Positions 11,850 through 23,514 of a DNA stretch of 64,000 bases are shown in pieces (within the stretch, counting starts at the first letter, position 1; each line of letters begins with the position of its first letter). Both the position numbers and the translations under genes were made by a program. The stretch covers positions 408,001 to 472,000 of the forward strand of contig JAWNZC010000105.1 of the NCBI GenBank assembly GCA_035771165.1, read 5' to 3'. Source of the DNA: Paragorgia papillata. Lineage: Eukaryota > Cnidaria > Anthozoa > Scleralcyonacea > Coralliidae. A model generated the notes under the pieces. It made no database searches. It was not told the DNA's origin and worked only from the letters and a program-made list of their open reading frames with translations.

Positions 11850-12560
11850 CCTGTCCAAAGACTCAGAATCTTGACAACATCATGGAGTGTTCACAGCACA
11901 TGTTTTTATAATTTTATATTTTTATGTACCGGTAATATGCATTATCTAAAATTTATTTTGGCACTATAAATCAGTTTCCACTTGCTGCCCAAAGACTCGA
12001 AGTCTTGACAACACGAGTGTCCACTAGTGTCTACAGTATTATTTAAAATTTATTTTGGCACTATAAATCAGTTTCCACTGGCTGCCTAAAGACTCAAGGT
12101 CTTGACAACCTACTGCCCAAAGACTCGAAGTCTTGACAACATGAGTGTCCACTGTTTAAACTACATATTTACTTAAGATGTATACAGTATTATTTAAAAT
12201 TTATTTTGGCACTATAAATCAGTTTCCACTGGCTACATAAAGACTCCAGGTCTTGACAACCTGCTACCAAAAGACTTGAAGTCTTGATAACATTAGTATC
12301 CACTGTTCACAATACATACAGTATATATTTAATTTATATTTAAATGTTATTTTAGTACTGTAAATTAGTTTCCACTGGCTGCCAAAAGACTCTAGGTCTT
12401 GACAACCTCCTACCGAAAGACTCGAAGTCTTGATAACATTAGTATCCACTGTTCACAGTACATACAGTATATATGTAATTTATATTTAAATGTTATTTTA
12501 GTACTGTAAATTAGTTTCCACTGGCTGCCAAAAGACTCAAAAGTCTTAATCTAGTCTAGC
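11850..12560 (-). repeat. Tandem array B, about 150-bp period, 3' of kinase 2
   Basis: Copies containing AAGACTC..GTCTTGA occur at about 11855, 11990, 12085, 12110, 12235, 12260, 12385, 12410 and 12530. The clearest units start near 12081, 12231 and 12380. Read on the minus strand (the kinase sense strand), a unit is hairpin AAGACT-TCG-AGTCTT, linker GGGCAGTAGGTTG, hairpin AAGACC-TTG-AGTCTT, then GGCAGCCAGT. This matches array A in order and linker. The array begins about 150 bp past the kinase 2 stop. Confidence 0.75.
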
Positions 12561-12698
12561 GAAAGCACACTAGAAATGCACATAGAGAAATGTAAGTACG
12601 CTAGTCTGTACATGCAGTACAGTAGCTATAATGAAGAGTCTCACAAGTGAGTCACAATGACACATGTACTTTTCTACATTTTAGCTGGACTTAAGTTC

Positions 12699-13496
12699 TC
12701 ACTGTGGTTTCTCTCTCAACATTCTCAGCACTTCAGAAACAGAGGGTGGTACAAAAGGCTTGGTGTCTTTGCATTGTTTTCCCAAGGATTTTACATGGGC
12801 GTTTTGCAATGTTTTCCCAACAGTATAAATAATTACTCCAAGAGAAAACACATCACTGGCAGTGCTAACTGACTGACCTCTCAAAACTTCTGGTGCTATG
12901 TGCTGATAAAAAGATGTATATTTCTTAGCTGATGGCCTTGAAATAGGACAAGCTTTTCCAAAATCTATGACAAAGCCCCTCTTCTGTGAAACAAGTACAT
13001 TGTTTGTTTTTAGGTCACAGTGCAGAAAGCCTTTGTTATGAATGTGTTCGACAGCTTCGGTGATATCAGTACAAACTAAGATCCACCCATTTGTACTAAG
13101 TGGTGATTGCTTTGCTGTGGTTTGGAACAATAACTTATGGACTGTTATTGATTCCATATTATTGCCAATGAATTCCATTACTAACGAATATGGTTTCTGT
13201 TCAATTTGGACTCCTAGCAAGTGTGGAATACTTTTATGGGTCAATATGTTCATGCATTGTCCTTCACTGATAACAGCTTTTATATCTGAGTGAACAAATT
13301 GTTTTTCTAGAACAACTATTCCAAAGCGTTTGTATCTCTTCAAGATACATTCCCCAAATGTGCCAGAACCAATATTTATGGAGTGATTTTGCTCCAGTGG
13401 CACTAATTCAAAAGGGCTTATCTGATTTACTGAAGCTTCAACCATTGTTTGTTTGGTAAGAGCTTCCAAATCCATCTATTGCAATCTAAAATAACA

Positions 13497-13548
<52 letters not shown>

Positions 13549-13921
13549 TTTTTTAAATTTATTTCTGTTATGTAAAAATATGGCAAAGCTAATAAAATAA
13601 AATAATATATATATATATACTGTATATACTGTATATAGTATGAATTCAAAATACAATTGTTTTCACCTTTCTCCTATGGGTTTGAATTGGTATTTTACGC
13701 CTAAGTTCTTTTGCTTCCTTACACAAGTTCTTCCACTTGGCATAGTATTTCTGAGCGAGAATTTTCTGCTCTTTGACACCATTACTGATTTCGCGTGCTA
13801 TCACATCAGCGGCAGCCACGCGTTTATTGATAGCGCGCTGTTGTCGGCGACGCTTTTTCCTGGAGTTTCTCATTTTCCTCCTCTTCTCGATCTCAATCGT
13901 ATTAGAATTTGGTTTGCCCAT
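12699..13921 (-). CDS. Orphan protein kinase, two exons (kinase 2)
   Basis: Exon 1 (13921 to about 13661) encodes a very basic, probably nuclear-targeted, helical N-terminus rich in RRK clusters (MRNSRKKRRRQQ) and has a candidate GT donor after GAGAAAG. Exon 2 (13475-12699) encodes the kinase: glycine loop IGSGTFGEC, HCDLKTNNVLV, DFGKA and IAPEVLRG, ending at a stop at 12699-12701. All catalytic motifs are present and the frame is open. The intron is short and holds a (TA)n run. Joining of the two exons is inferred from splice-like sequences; the kinase frame alone is secure. Kinase 1 at 51-844 is a paralogue. It does not match a named kinase family from memory. Confidence 0.75.
13506..13546. 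repeat. (TA)n microsatellite
   Basis: Pure TA dinucleotide run in the putative kinase 2 intron. Confidence 0.95.
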
Positions 13922-16900
13922 CTGTTGGCAATGCAGTAACTAAATATAAATTACAATACAATATCCCAAATGACCGACCAGAAGTTTGAAGTGATCGCGC
14001 AAAAACCCCGGGATATATCGATTTTGCCGCGAAGCTTAACCTTATTTGGTACGACTCCTTATTTGAATTAAGGGTACTGGTAACTACACTGAAATCTGAA
14101 TTTTAAGAAAAGCAAATGGATTGCAAAATGAAATTCTAATTTAGGTCTGAAACAGTCTGAACTGATCATTAGTGGAGCTGGTCTTGGAAAGATAATATAT
14201 TATAAGACTTCATCGTTTATGAATTTCATTTGTTGCATGAACGAAGGATCTGGTACTGAATACCGTTTCCTAGCAACGAAATGCATTTTAAGCATTTAAA
14301 CCACTGATAGAGATCAGTGATTTAAACGGCTTCTTGTTCATTTGAAATAGCTTGCTCGAATCTGCTCGAATTCGTTGAAATACATGTTCGTTATTTCGTT
14401 CCTCGAGGATACCAGGGACACAGAACGTCTGCGAACGTCTGTCGATTACTCTATTGCATTTTTGGAATTCAGACTGACAAAACGTTTAAATGATGGTTGG
14501 TGGGTTGCACAAATTGTGAATGTAAGTTGTAAAGCAATTATATAACTGGAAATAATTATGGTTCGAGTGTTTTGTTCGTTATTCGTTTTCATTTTGGGTG
14601 GCTCCTATAGGAGCCGGTTTGTTTAATTTTGATTCTAAAAGGAATAATTTTTCTTTCTTTTTATTTTTTCCACTGCTTCACTAGGGCTTTGCAATATTTG
14701 AGTTGGTCCATCAACAGCTTTGCAGTCGGGTTGGATATCATTTCTTCGGAAGTCGGAAGTTGACAGCTGTGTTCTTCGAAGTGTTTACGCTCCCAAGCCT
14801 TCAGCCGTTCTTTGATGCTTCGTTGTTCACGAGAAACTCTGGTTTCCAGCACCGCCAAGATATCCAAGTAATCTTCAAGGTAACCGCGATTTTTTGGAGA
14901 TGCCTTGACTTTTTTTCTTGCTTTATCAAACTGTAACACCTCTTTGGTTGGTCCTAAAATGAACTCCAGAGCACGTCCTTGCTTCGTTTCACATGCTTTA
15001 GTTTGTGTAGCTTCTCCTGGTGATTTGTCTGTTTGTGAAAGTAGAAAAAACTTTATTTTACTTTTATTATTTATTTTGTTACTCTGTTAAAAATTTGGGT
15101 GTACTGATTCAATATTGTAAACATGTGAATGACTACATACAAAGTATAATTTATGAACCAATCTTACCTGATTGTGTAATGCTTGAAACTGGTCCCAAGT
15201 TACTATTGCTAGTGTCAGCATCTGTGTTCCAGTTAGCTGCAGTTATCTCAGAGCTGCTTTCTTGAAAATAAATTATGTGCTCATTGTTTCCTTCACAGAC
15301 CAGACCTCACTCCCATCGTTCTCATTACTCTAAACTTTACCAACCCTCTGACTCTCATGTTTTTCAACCGAACCTTCCTTGTCTAAACCTTGATCATTAC
15401 CAGTACCAACTCCAACCTCATCTCTACTGAGACCCCCAGTTCCTCCAAAGTTTTCTACTTTGTCTTCTGCATGTGTACGATACCCACCAAAACCAATGTT
15501 ACCGTCAACCACCATTCCTCCAACCACCATCCCTCCACTAACTTCTAATCCAATAATTTGTTGATTGTCATTTCCTGCATCCTCACCATCTTGGTTTGTG
15601 CAGAGCCTTGCATTTGGAAGTGTCAACTTTTCAATTACCATGTTACCATTTTCATCTTCAATTCGTAGCTCAGTGACTGGTAACTGTCATTTGTTTTGTA
15701 AGCACATTTGCCAGCATTCTTTCAGATAGGCCTCTTCGGTTTTGAAATTACTGGAGCGAAAATGGTGCAGAACTGGTCCTTCAGGAACAGCTTCGGGGTT
15801 TCCCTTGGCATAAAAAAATTCAATGTCACCATTCTCACATGCTTTCCACCAAATGCCTTCACCCGCTAACAAGAAATTACTAATTCTTTCTAGGTGTGTT
15901 TGCCATGCTGAAGAGCAGTTTACAAGCATTTGTCGTCGAATGATAGTGTTTCCAAACCTTGGCAATGAAGATGCAAGTTTTGAAAGATGGGCTTCTTGCT
16001 TGTCAGAAGTGGAAGTTTGGTGAGTCTTAAGATTTTTTTCTGCCTGAAGTCGTAAGAATACATTTCCAATAATATGCTCTGAGTGGTATGAAGATGTTGT
16101 TCTTGTGATATTGGTTATCGCATTGAAGACTCTCTCTTGCTCTTCAGCATTTGAAGATCTGCCACTTATTAAGCGGTTTTGAATAGCTGCATGTGTTATG
16201 TTGTGGAAGTAGTTACCATAGCATTTACGTGTTGTTAAATGTTTCAATGTGAAGGCAATCAATCTCCTACACACTAATGCATGGTGCCAAGTGAGGTTAT
16301 GTAGTCGAAGTACAGATCTGGGTGTCCGGTGAGTTTCTGAACTGTAGGCTATTTCTTGGATTTCTACAAGGGTATCCAGCAACAATTGGGCTTTTGAATT
16401 TATCTTGCCTCTGACTTAGAATTTCATAACTACCACAGTTAATAGATTCTAGAGTTTTGTCTGGATCATTGAAACGTAGGGCTGGTACTCTCTGTACTCC
16501 ATGTAATTCATCTTTCAACAAATGTTGCAATTCATTCTTTTTGTCACCTTCATATATACCTCTAGCAGATAACTCTCTAGTTAAGTTCTCTTTTGTAAGA
16601 CCATGAAAAGGCTTGTTTGACTTTGCTAGAGAGTTACTCTTTCCACATGGACCTTTCAATACCAGCTTCTGACGATCTTCTAGAGACATATATGGGCAAC
16701 GAAATGAATAGTCAAGTTCATATACCCGATGTGCACTTGCTCCAATAATTCCCACCCTTTTGTTGGCCACACTCATACTGGCGTGCAGGACTGTCACCGT
16801 GGAAGAACCTCATTTTGTCATTTATTTGTATGCCAGACTTGGTTGTTACAGGATCAGAAAGTTCTTCCAAGCATTCTGCTCTTGTTTCTACATAGCACAA

Positions 16901-18115
16901 TTGCTCTTCATCAGATGATGAAGACCTTGCTACAATGTAGAGACTTGGGGCTTCGACTTCTGACTGGATGTTCACTTTCTTTCCAGTTAACTCTTCATAT
17001 TCCATGTCAGTATAGTATGTTGCTGAATCATACAAACAGGTCACCATAAAAACAAGGTGGGTGTGATTAGCCACCGTCGAGAGATCATGCCACATCAGCA
17101 AGTGTCGGGTCCTTTCTATTGCTTTTAATCTTTCTTTCATGTCTTCTTGACTTTCTCCATCTTTAACTTCATTAAGCTTTTCTAGTCTATCCAACACTTG
17201 CTGACTTGACATGTTTGTAACAAGATCATCTGGTGTTATTCGCATGAATTTCTCCAGTTCCTGTAGCTTTTTCTGGCGTATTTCGATGAGAGGGCATTTA
17301 CGTCCTTCGACAAAAAAGTGTGTTTTCACAATGGATCCATGATCCAGCACCAATTTTTCATACTAAAAAAGGAATAAATACAGTTACAGTATTTATGTAT
17401 ACTAACTATATTTCAATTAAATGAAAAACTGTTGCTTAAGCCTGAACATGCATAAAATTTGACTACCATATGTGTACCCAGAGTTATTTTTAATTTTATT
17501 ACATGTATTTTGAATTAAATAAATGCAATTTTTAATCACCTTTCTTGGCACAATTAACTCTCCAATATTGTATTCTCCTGTCAAAATCTTTTCTTTTAGT
17601 TTTTCTTTCATGCTGTTGTTGGTTTCTGGACATGGAATTGTGATCTCTCCTCCTGCACCCATCTTCATCTTTTTTCTAACCCGCCCACCATCATTTTCCA
17701 TCCTCGACCTTTTCTTAAATCGGTTGATGTCAACTCCTTCGGATTTCAACCATTCCTGGACAATTTGACCTCCATTCTTAGCCAACTCTCCTTTGGTATT
17801 GTTAATTTGGTAATGACGTGCCAATTCTGACCAGTTTATTATGGTGCCATTGACATAATCGTTCACCTCGTTTTTTAAACTCTCTTTGTCCCACTCCATG
17901 TTTTCAAACTTTCCAACAGGATTCTTTTGCTTTAATTGTTGATGTTGCTGCTCATGTCTTTCCTTGGCTTCATCATAACTCTCAAAGGCCATTGCAAGCC
18001 TCTCCCGTTGTCTCGCTGCCAGGGATTGTCTGTTGCCATAGCATCTGTAATTAATTGTCAGTAAAGATAATTGTTATATATACTTATACAATTATGTATA
18101 TTATATAAAATTGTT

Positions 18116-18310
18116 ACTACCCTTGTGGAAGTTTGAGCACTCTGGGCCCATGCGCACTTCACGCTATCTGAATGTACTTCACCGATGCTGTCCCACATGC
18201 GGTTGCCACCGACGATCGCATGTGTATAAGTAATTGATGAAATTCATTCAGATTGTTCCAAGCTACACTGATGAGCTGTTGTACAGCGAAACACCGTGTC
18301 TGTAGATTGA
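18116..18310 (+). mobile_element. Retrozyme monomer fragment
   Basis: Matches the 3' two thirds of the 277-bp units at 28603-29305, but in the opposite orientation, starting at ACTACCCTTGTGGAAG and ending in a hammerhead ribozyme followed by (TA)n. It includes the recurrent GAGCACTCTG. Non-coding; probably a reverse-transcribed and inserted circular or multimeric RNA. Confidence 0.75.
18263..18305 (+). ncRNA. Type I hammerhead ribozyme
   Basis: Stem I is CTACA (18263-18267) with TGTAG (18301-18305). The core CTGATGA is at 18268-18274. Stem II is GCTGT/ACAGC with a TGT loop, then GAAA. Stem III is only three pairs (ACA/TGT) around CCG. Predicted cleavage follows C18300. All core bases are conserved. 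Such short stem III versions are known from PLEs and animal retrozymes. Confidence 0.85.
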
Positions 18311-18369
18311 ACTATATATATATATATATATTTATTAGTTTTAATTATATATATATATAATTTTTTATA

Positions 18370-18560
18370 ATATATATAAAATTTCACCCTGGCCGCATGT
18401 GAGAAGAGTGCTTCCAGTTTGACTCTACCAAACATCGCAGGTTTCCTCCGGGTACTCCGGTTTCCTCCTGTAAAACACTGGACCAATGAGGGATGGCCCT
18501 TACTGGACAACAAGGGAGAACAGTTATCAATTAACTGATAGAGCTATCCAGTATAAATAA
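18370..18560 (-). repeat. SINE-like dispersed repeat
   Basis: Contains the central motif GGAGGAAACCGGAGTACCC on the minus strand, close to a motif in the 5S-derived SINE at 49430-49735, and ends in (TTTAG)n. I recall this core from invertebrate SINEs. The promoter head is not clear. Confidence 0.4.
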
Positions 18561-18589
18561 GATTAGTTTAGTTTAGTTTAGTTTAGTTT

Positions 18590-19118
18590 AGTTATGTGAC
18601 CGCTATACGCAACAAAAAGTGTAACCTCAGCTGTTTGGTTTTTACAATTATTTATTTAATTAATAAGAAACTTAGAACAGATATTGAAAATGTCTATAAA
18701 GATTAAAACTAAACTAAAGTTCAGAAACTTATCTGTCGTCTGCACACAACGAAACAGTCAATAGGAGATTCCAGCACAGGTTAACAATCCGTATGGACTT
18801 GAAAAGGAAGGAACAATAAAACCAACGGCAGGAACTCCAGGACTGACTTTGTAACCACTTTGATACATATAGCTCACTCTCATACATATGCATGCCTGAT
18901 ATATGTTCGATGGCTGCTTATATAGTTTCTAGAGTATATAATTATAGTAACATACTTCATTCTATATATAATATATTTACGTAATTACTAAATGACATCA
19001 TAGCTGACTCATGCCAAGTCATAAGTGTTTACTAATTGGTTACAAGTACTTATTAAGTGTTCAGTGATCAAATAACGTCTAGTTAATTAACTGTCTTAGG
19101 ATAGGCATATCCGTAACA
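18590..19118 (-). repeat. Gypsy 3' LTR
   Basis: On the minus strand it begins TGTTACGGATATGCC and ends near GCGGTCACATAAC. It matches the 21715-22247 LTR almost fully. Confidence 0.9.
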
Positions 19119-19189
19119 CCCTCCCTCTTAAAGAAAAAAAGAAGTTTGATAGAACTTTCTTTTTTAGAATATAAAATGTTTAGCCATGT

Positions 19190-20600
19190 CTATTGCCTAG
19201 AGAGACAGTCCGCAATCAAATTGTCTTTTCCTTTAATGTCTGATTTCCAAATTATATTCTTGTAAAACTAGACTCCATCGCAATAGGCATTGATTCTTGT
19301 TCTTCAGCTTGTGGAGGAATACCAAAGGATTATGATCACTGAATACAACGATCGGCAGACTTGAGGAAGAGACATAAACTTCGAAATGCTGTAAAGCGAA
19401 AACCATAGCTAAACACTCCTTTTCGATTGTCGAATAGTTTCTCTGGTGTTTGTTGAACTTTCTGGAAAAATAGCACACCGAATGCTCAATCCCGTCTTCA
19501 TCTTCTTGGAGCAAAACAGCACCAGCAGCTACATCACTTGCATCCACAGCTAACTTAAATGGATGGTTGAAATCTGGAGCTGACAAAACGGGAGCACGTT
19601 TCAACATGGCTCTAAGGTTTCCAAACGCCAGTTCACATTGATCTGTCCAAATATATTTAGCGTTCTTGGGAAGTGCTGAGTCAAAGGCTCAGTGATGGTG
19701 GAGAAATTTGGACAGAACTTTCTGTAATAACCAGCCATACCCAGGAAACGCATCAACTGTTTCTTTGACGAAGGTCTAGGAAACTCTGAAATACAACTTA
19801 TTTTGGCATCAACAGGCTTTACATAACCCTGACCAACAACATGACCCAAATAGGTGACATGTGCACACCCAAACTCACTTTTGATCAAATTGATGGTCAG
19901 TTTTGCCTTGCTGAGCCTCCTGAAGAACTCTCGGATGATCTTTAGATGTTCTTCCCACGTATTGCTGTAAATGATGATATCGTCGATGTACGCTTCGCAA
20001 CCGTCCAGGCCAGAAATGATGCTATTAACGAGACGTTGAAAGGTGGCTGGCGAATTTCTCATTCCAAATGGCATGACCTTGTACTGGAACAAACCCTCTG
20101 GGGTAACAAAGGCTGAGATTTCTTTGGCATGATCAGTAAGTGGAACTTGCCAAAATCCTTTCAATAAATCAAACTTGGTGACGTACTTGGCTTTTCCAAT
20201 TTTATCGATACAATCATCCATTCGTGGGATTGGAAATGTATCCGACTTAGTCACATTATTGACTTTTCGGTAATCGGTACACATACGATAGCTTCCATCC
20301 GGTTTCGGCACCAGGATACATGGAGAGCTCCAATTACTTTGACTTGGTTATATGAAGTCGTTTTCCAAAAGATATTGAACCTCCTCACGTAGGTATTTCT
20401 GCTTCACTGGGTTTAACCTGTAGGGATGTTGTTTCACTGGTTTAGCATCACCAACGTCGACATCGTGGAAAATTTTGTCTGTTCTGGTCGGAATATCTGA
20501 AAAAGGTGTTCGAATTCTTTAACCAGGTTCTGAAGATCTTGACGTTGATTCGGTGGAAGATGAGATAGCTTGGAATCCAGATTATGTAGGACATCAGAGT
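19190..20600 (-). pseudogene. Gypsy pol: reverse transcriptase and RNase H
   Basis: Reading leftwards: a linker with HHDVDVGDAKP-like residues, the RT palm with KFDLLKGFWQV and the catalytic YIDDIIIYS (about 19990), then RNase H (LAVDASDVAAGAVL, YSTIEKECLA, DHNPL). Disruptions include an in-frame stop near 20350, a frameshift near 19610, and a 2-base loss near 19235. After the RNase H the frame stops and the polypurine tract follows, so integrase is deleted. The RT signature is of Ty3/gypsy type. Confidence 0.85.
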
Positions 20601-21477
20601 TGTTGAGTTTTGATGTGGCAGACAGACAAAATCAATTGTCTCAATTGGTCGTATTTCTTATCGGATTTTTCGGAGGCACACCAGCTATCAAACAATTGCT
20701 CTTTTTCTCTAGCGAATTCTAAATAGGTCTGCCTACCCGTTTTTTCAAAATTTCTAAATTTCTGACGATATGCCTCAGGGACCAACTCGTACCCCTTAAG
20801 AATCAATTCCTTAACGGTATCGTATTCCGAAGCTATATCTAACGAAAGCTGTGCGTAAATATCACGAGCTTTTCCAACTAAAACACTTTGCAATAACATG
20901 GTCCAATTTTCTTTGGGCCACTTAAGATTTTCGGCTATTTTTTCAAAATGTAAAAAATACTTATCGACATCCCGTTCCTGGAAAGGTGGAACCATTCTAA
21001 TGTGCTTAGTAACATCAAAACTCGAATCTAGTTTGGTTCCTGTATGAACAGATCCCAATTTTCCTTGCAACTCTATTTTTCTCATTTCCAACTCAAATTT
21101 CTGCTTTTCTAATCTCTCTTCTCTTTCTCTTTCCCTTTCTTTATCTTCTCTTTCCCTTTCTCTATCTTCTCTTTCCTTTTCTCTATCTTTATATTCTCTT
21201 TCCCTTTCTCTATCTTGTCTTTCCCTTTCTCTCTCTCTCTCTCCATTTCTAATTTCTTTAATTCCAATTTCATTCTTTCTGCTTCCATTGCAAATTTCAT
21301 TCTTTCTATTTCTGGATTTGCATCTGGATTCTTATACAAATTTAAAACACTTTCCTCAAAGTGTTCTGATTTAACTAAGTGTTCCATAATTGTCTTTTGC
21401 ATGTCCTTCTTTACCATAGAACTTTTTACCTCTATAGTTAAATGATTACCTAATGAGATCAGGTCATCCTTCCTCAA
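20594..21477 (-). pseudogene. Gypsy gag
   Basis: The N-terminal part (21477-21109) ends in a Lys/Glu repeat region encoded by CTTTCC-type low-complexity DNA. The second part (21091-20594) holds a capsid-like SCAN-type region (YFLHFEKIAENLKWP, VLVGKARDIYAQL, ELVPEAYRQKFR). The two parts are split by a frame change near 21100. The zinc knuckle and protease expected downstream are missing; the sequence passes straight into the pre-RT linker. Confidence 0.75.
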
Positions 21478-21714
21478 TTTATTAAAAACCTCTTGATCAG
21501 GGCTCTAACATAAACTGCTCAGTTTAAATTCTGACATTTTATGAAATAGCTGAGCTCACACAAATTCCAAATTTACCTCCGAATAAAAAAAAATCAAAAG
21601 TTACCCAACTTTGATTTGAATGAAATTCCCCGGACACTAACGTACACTTTCCCGAGACACTAACGTATACGTTCCCGAGACACTAACGTATACGTTCCCG
21701 CCTGAGCCCCCAAT

Positions 21715-22247
21715 TGTTACGTGACCGCTATACGCAACAAAAAGTGTAACCTCAGCTGTTTGGTTTTTACAATTATTTATTTAATTAATAAGAAACTTAG
21801 AACAGATATTGAAAATATCTATAAAGATTAAAACTAAACTAAAGTTCAGAAAGTTATCTGTCGTCTGCACACAACGAAACAGTCAATAGGAGATTCCGGC
21901 ACAGGTTAACAATCCGTATGGACTTGAAAAGGAAGGAACAATAAATAAAACCAACGGCAGGAACTCCAGGACTGACTTTGTAACCACTTTGATACATATA
22001 GCTCACTCTCATACATATGCATGCCTGATATATGTTCAATGGCTGCTTATATAGTTTCTAGAGTATATAATTATAGTAACATACTTCATTCTATATATAA
22101 TATATTTACGTAATTACTAAATGACATCATAGCTGACTCATGCCAAGTCATAAGTATTTACTAATTGGTTACAAGTACTTATTAAGTGTTCAGTGATCAA
22201 ATAACGTCTAGTTAATTAACTGTCTTAGGATAGGCATATCCGTAACA
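21715..22247 (-). repeat. Gypsy 5' LTR
   Basis: Starts (plus-strand view) TGTTACGTGACCGC and ends CCGTAACA. It is followed on the minus strand by the primer-binding-like sequence and leader. Confidence 0.9.
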
Positions 22248-22760
22248 ATATATATATATATGTACATGCAGTCATGTTAATATTTAATGCAATATGTTGT
22301 ATGTTATATGTTATCTCTGTACTACATGCAGGAATTTAGCAAACCCCCCTCCTCTCCAACCCAGCAACTAATTCAACTAGGAAAAAATTGGTTCAACCAT
22401 GTTGAGTGACATGACTGCAGAATATATACATTTTAAATGAAACCAGCCCACTTGCAAATATTATACAATTCATGTATATGTATGTATGTATGTGTGCATG
22501 CATGTGTACATTCATCTATGTATGTCGGAAATACTAGCTACTGCAAGTGCACTGCTCTGACCACTGTGTTTACAATATCCATATGGGCTGTTTAGCTGAG
22601 ATCTTATTATAAATAATTATAATATATATATATATATATATATGTTAATATGTTAATTAGTATATCATATACTTGTAAGTACAGGATAAATTAGAAAGAA
22701 TTTTTTAGTTAATAGTGGTATTTTTGTTTTTTTGTTTTTGTGTAATGCATTAATACTATA
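22248..22760. other. Intron sequence with microsatellites
   Basis: Short (TA)n and (TATG)n runs and AT-rich unique sequence; no gene seen. Confidence 0.5.
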
Positions 22761-23514
22761 ATTAATTGTAAATACCGTACCTTATCACAGATGTGCTCTC
22801 CCACTGGGCTTCAGTAATTTGTTTGGCTCTCCTGTAGTGATTTCTCGTCTCTCGTTTCTTTTCAGCTTTCGACTTCTTTGGACCAATGTTGAGTTCACTA
22901 ACATTACAGAATGCCTTTGCCATGGTTATGCCATATCCATCTTCAAAGAGTGGATTAAGCCTCTTGTGTACTTCCCTTGCAAGTTCAGTAGATTGGCGTT
23001 TGGTGCACTTTTTGGGGGGATTTTGAAATTCCTGGTTTGAAGCGAGTTCTTCAATAACAGATAATGCGTCTTCGTTGGCGTTGCCTTTACAACAAATAAA
23101 CGTTATTGCTTTTACCGGGAATAAGGCCTGAATATTACAATATTGGTCGTGACATGCACTACAATTTTGGAATGTGTGGTGCCCTTGCTGTGCCAAAGTT
23201 AATGCCTTCCAGCTTTTGATGTTGAAGGCGCCCGTATACTGGTTGCGTTCTTGCATCTTGCGGCTGTTCCACCCGCTAAACTTCTTGCGCAAGTCAGGAA
23301 GAATCTTTCGAAAGCCTTTATAATCGACCGCAAAGTTCTCCTTGGTGGTCACGAAGATACCAGAGTACCGATTAAATCGCTCTTTCATCTGGCGTGCTTG
23401 ATGATCACTTCGGCTCTCATTCGTGTGACACTTGATGTCAACATCAACTTGTTTAGCAACTTGCCAAGCAATAGCTCTGGCAAAGCCACACGTCCAAGGA
23501 TGGATAAAACTTAA

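Larger units (their letters stand above)
18590..22247 (-). mobile_element. Ty3/gypsy LTR retrotransposon, internally deleted
   Basis: Two near-identical LTRs (18590-19118 and 21715-22247) flank about 2.6 kb reading leftwards: leader with a triple 23-bp repeat (about 21625-21700), gag, then RT and RNase H. A polypurine tract (AAGAGGGAGGG on the minus strand) abuts the left LTR, and a primer-binding-like TTGGGGGCTCAGGCG abuts the right one. Protease and integrase are absent, so the copy is non-autonomous. By eye the LTRs differ by six substitutions and one 4-nt indel, which implies a recent insertion. It lies in an intron of the 14661-23510 gene, same orientation. No clear target duplication was seen. 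Confidence 0.9.
14661..23510 (-). pseudogene. Uncharacterised multi-exon gene with SAP-like segment, interrupted by gypsy
   Basis: Minus-strand exons in order: about 23510-22785 (first visible; contains HTNESRSDHQARQM and a Cys-rich NCSACHDQYC), 18048-17539, a long exon 17362 to about 15343, 15263-15170, and 15029-14661 (coiled coil, stop after KQWKK). Acceptors and donors are GT/AG and phases agree at the first junction (an Arg codon split AG|A). The long exon includes zinc-ligand-like residues near 16760, then a SAP-like helix-extended-helix (LTKENLTRELSARG). Breaks: a frameshift near 16750, a frame change with probable deletion near 16400, and TGA at 15687-15689. I recognise it as a cnidarian-abundant family of unknown function, possibly transposon-derived. 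The gypsy element 18590-22247 and a retrozyme monomer lie in its large intron. Confidence 0.6.
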
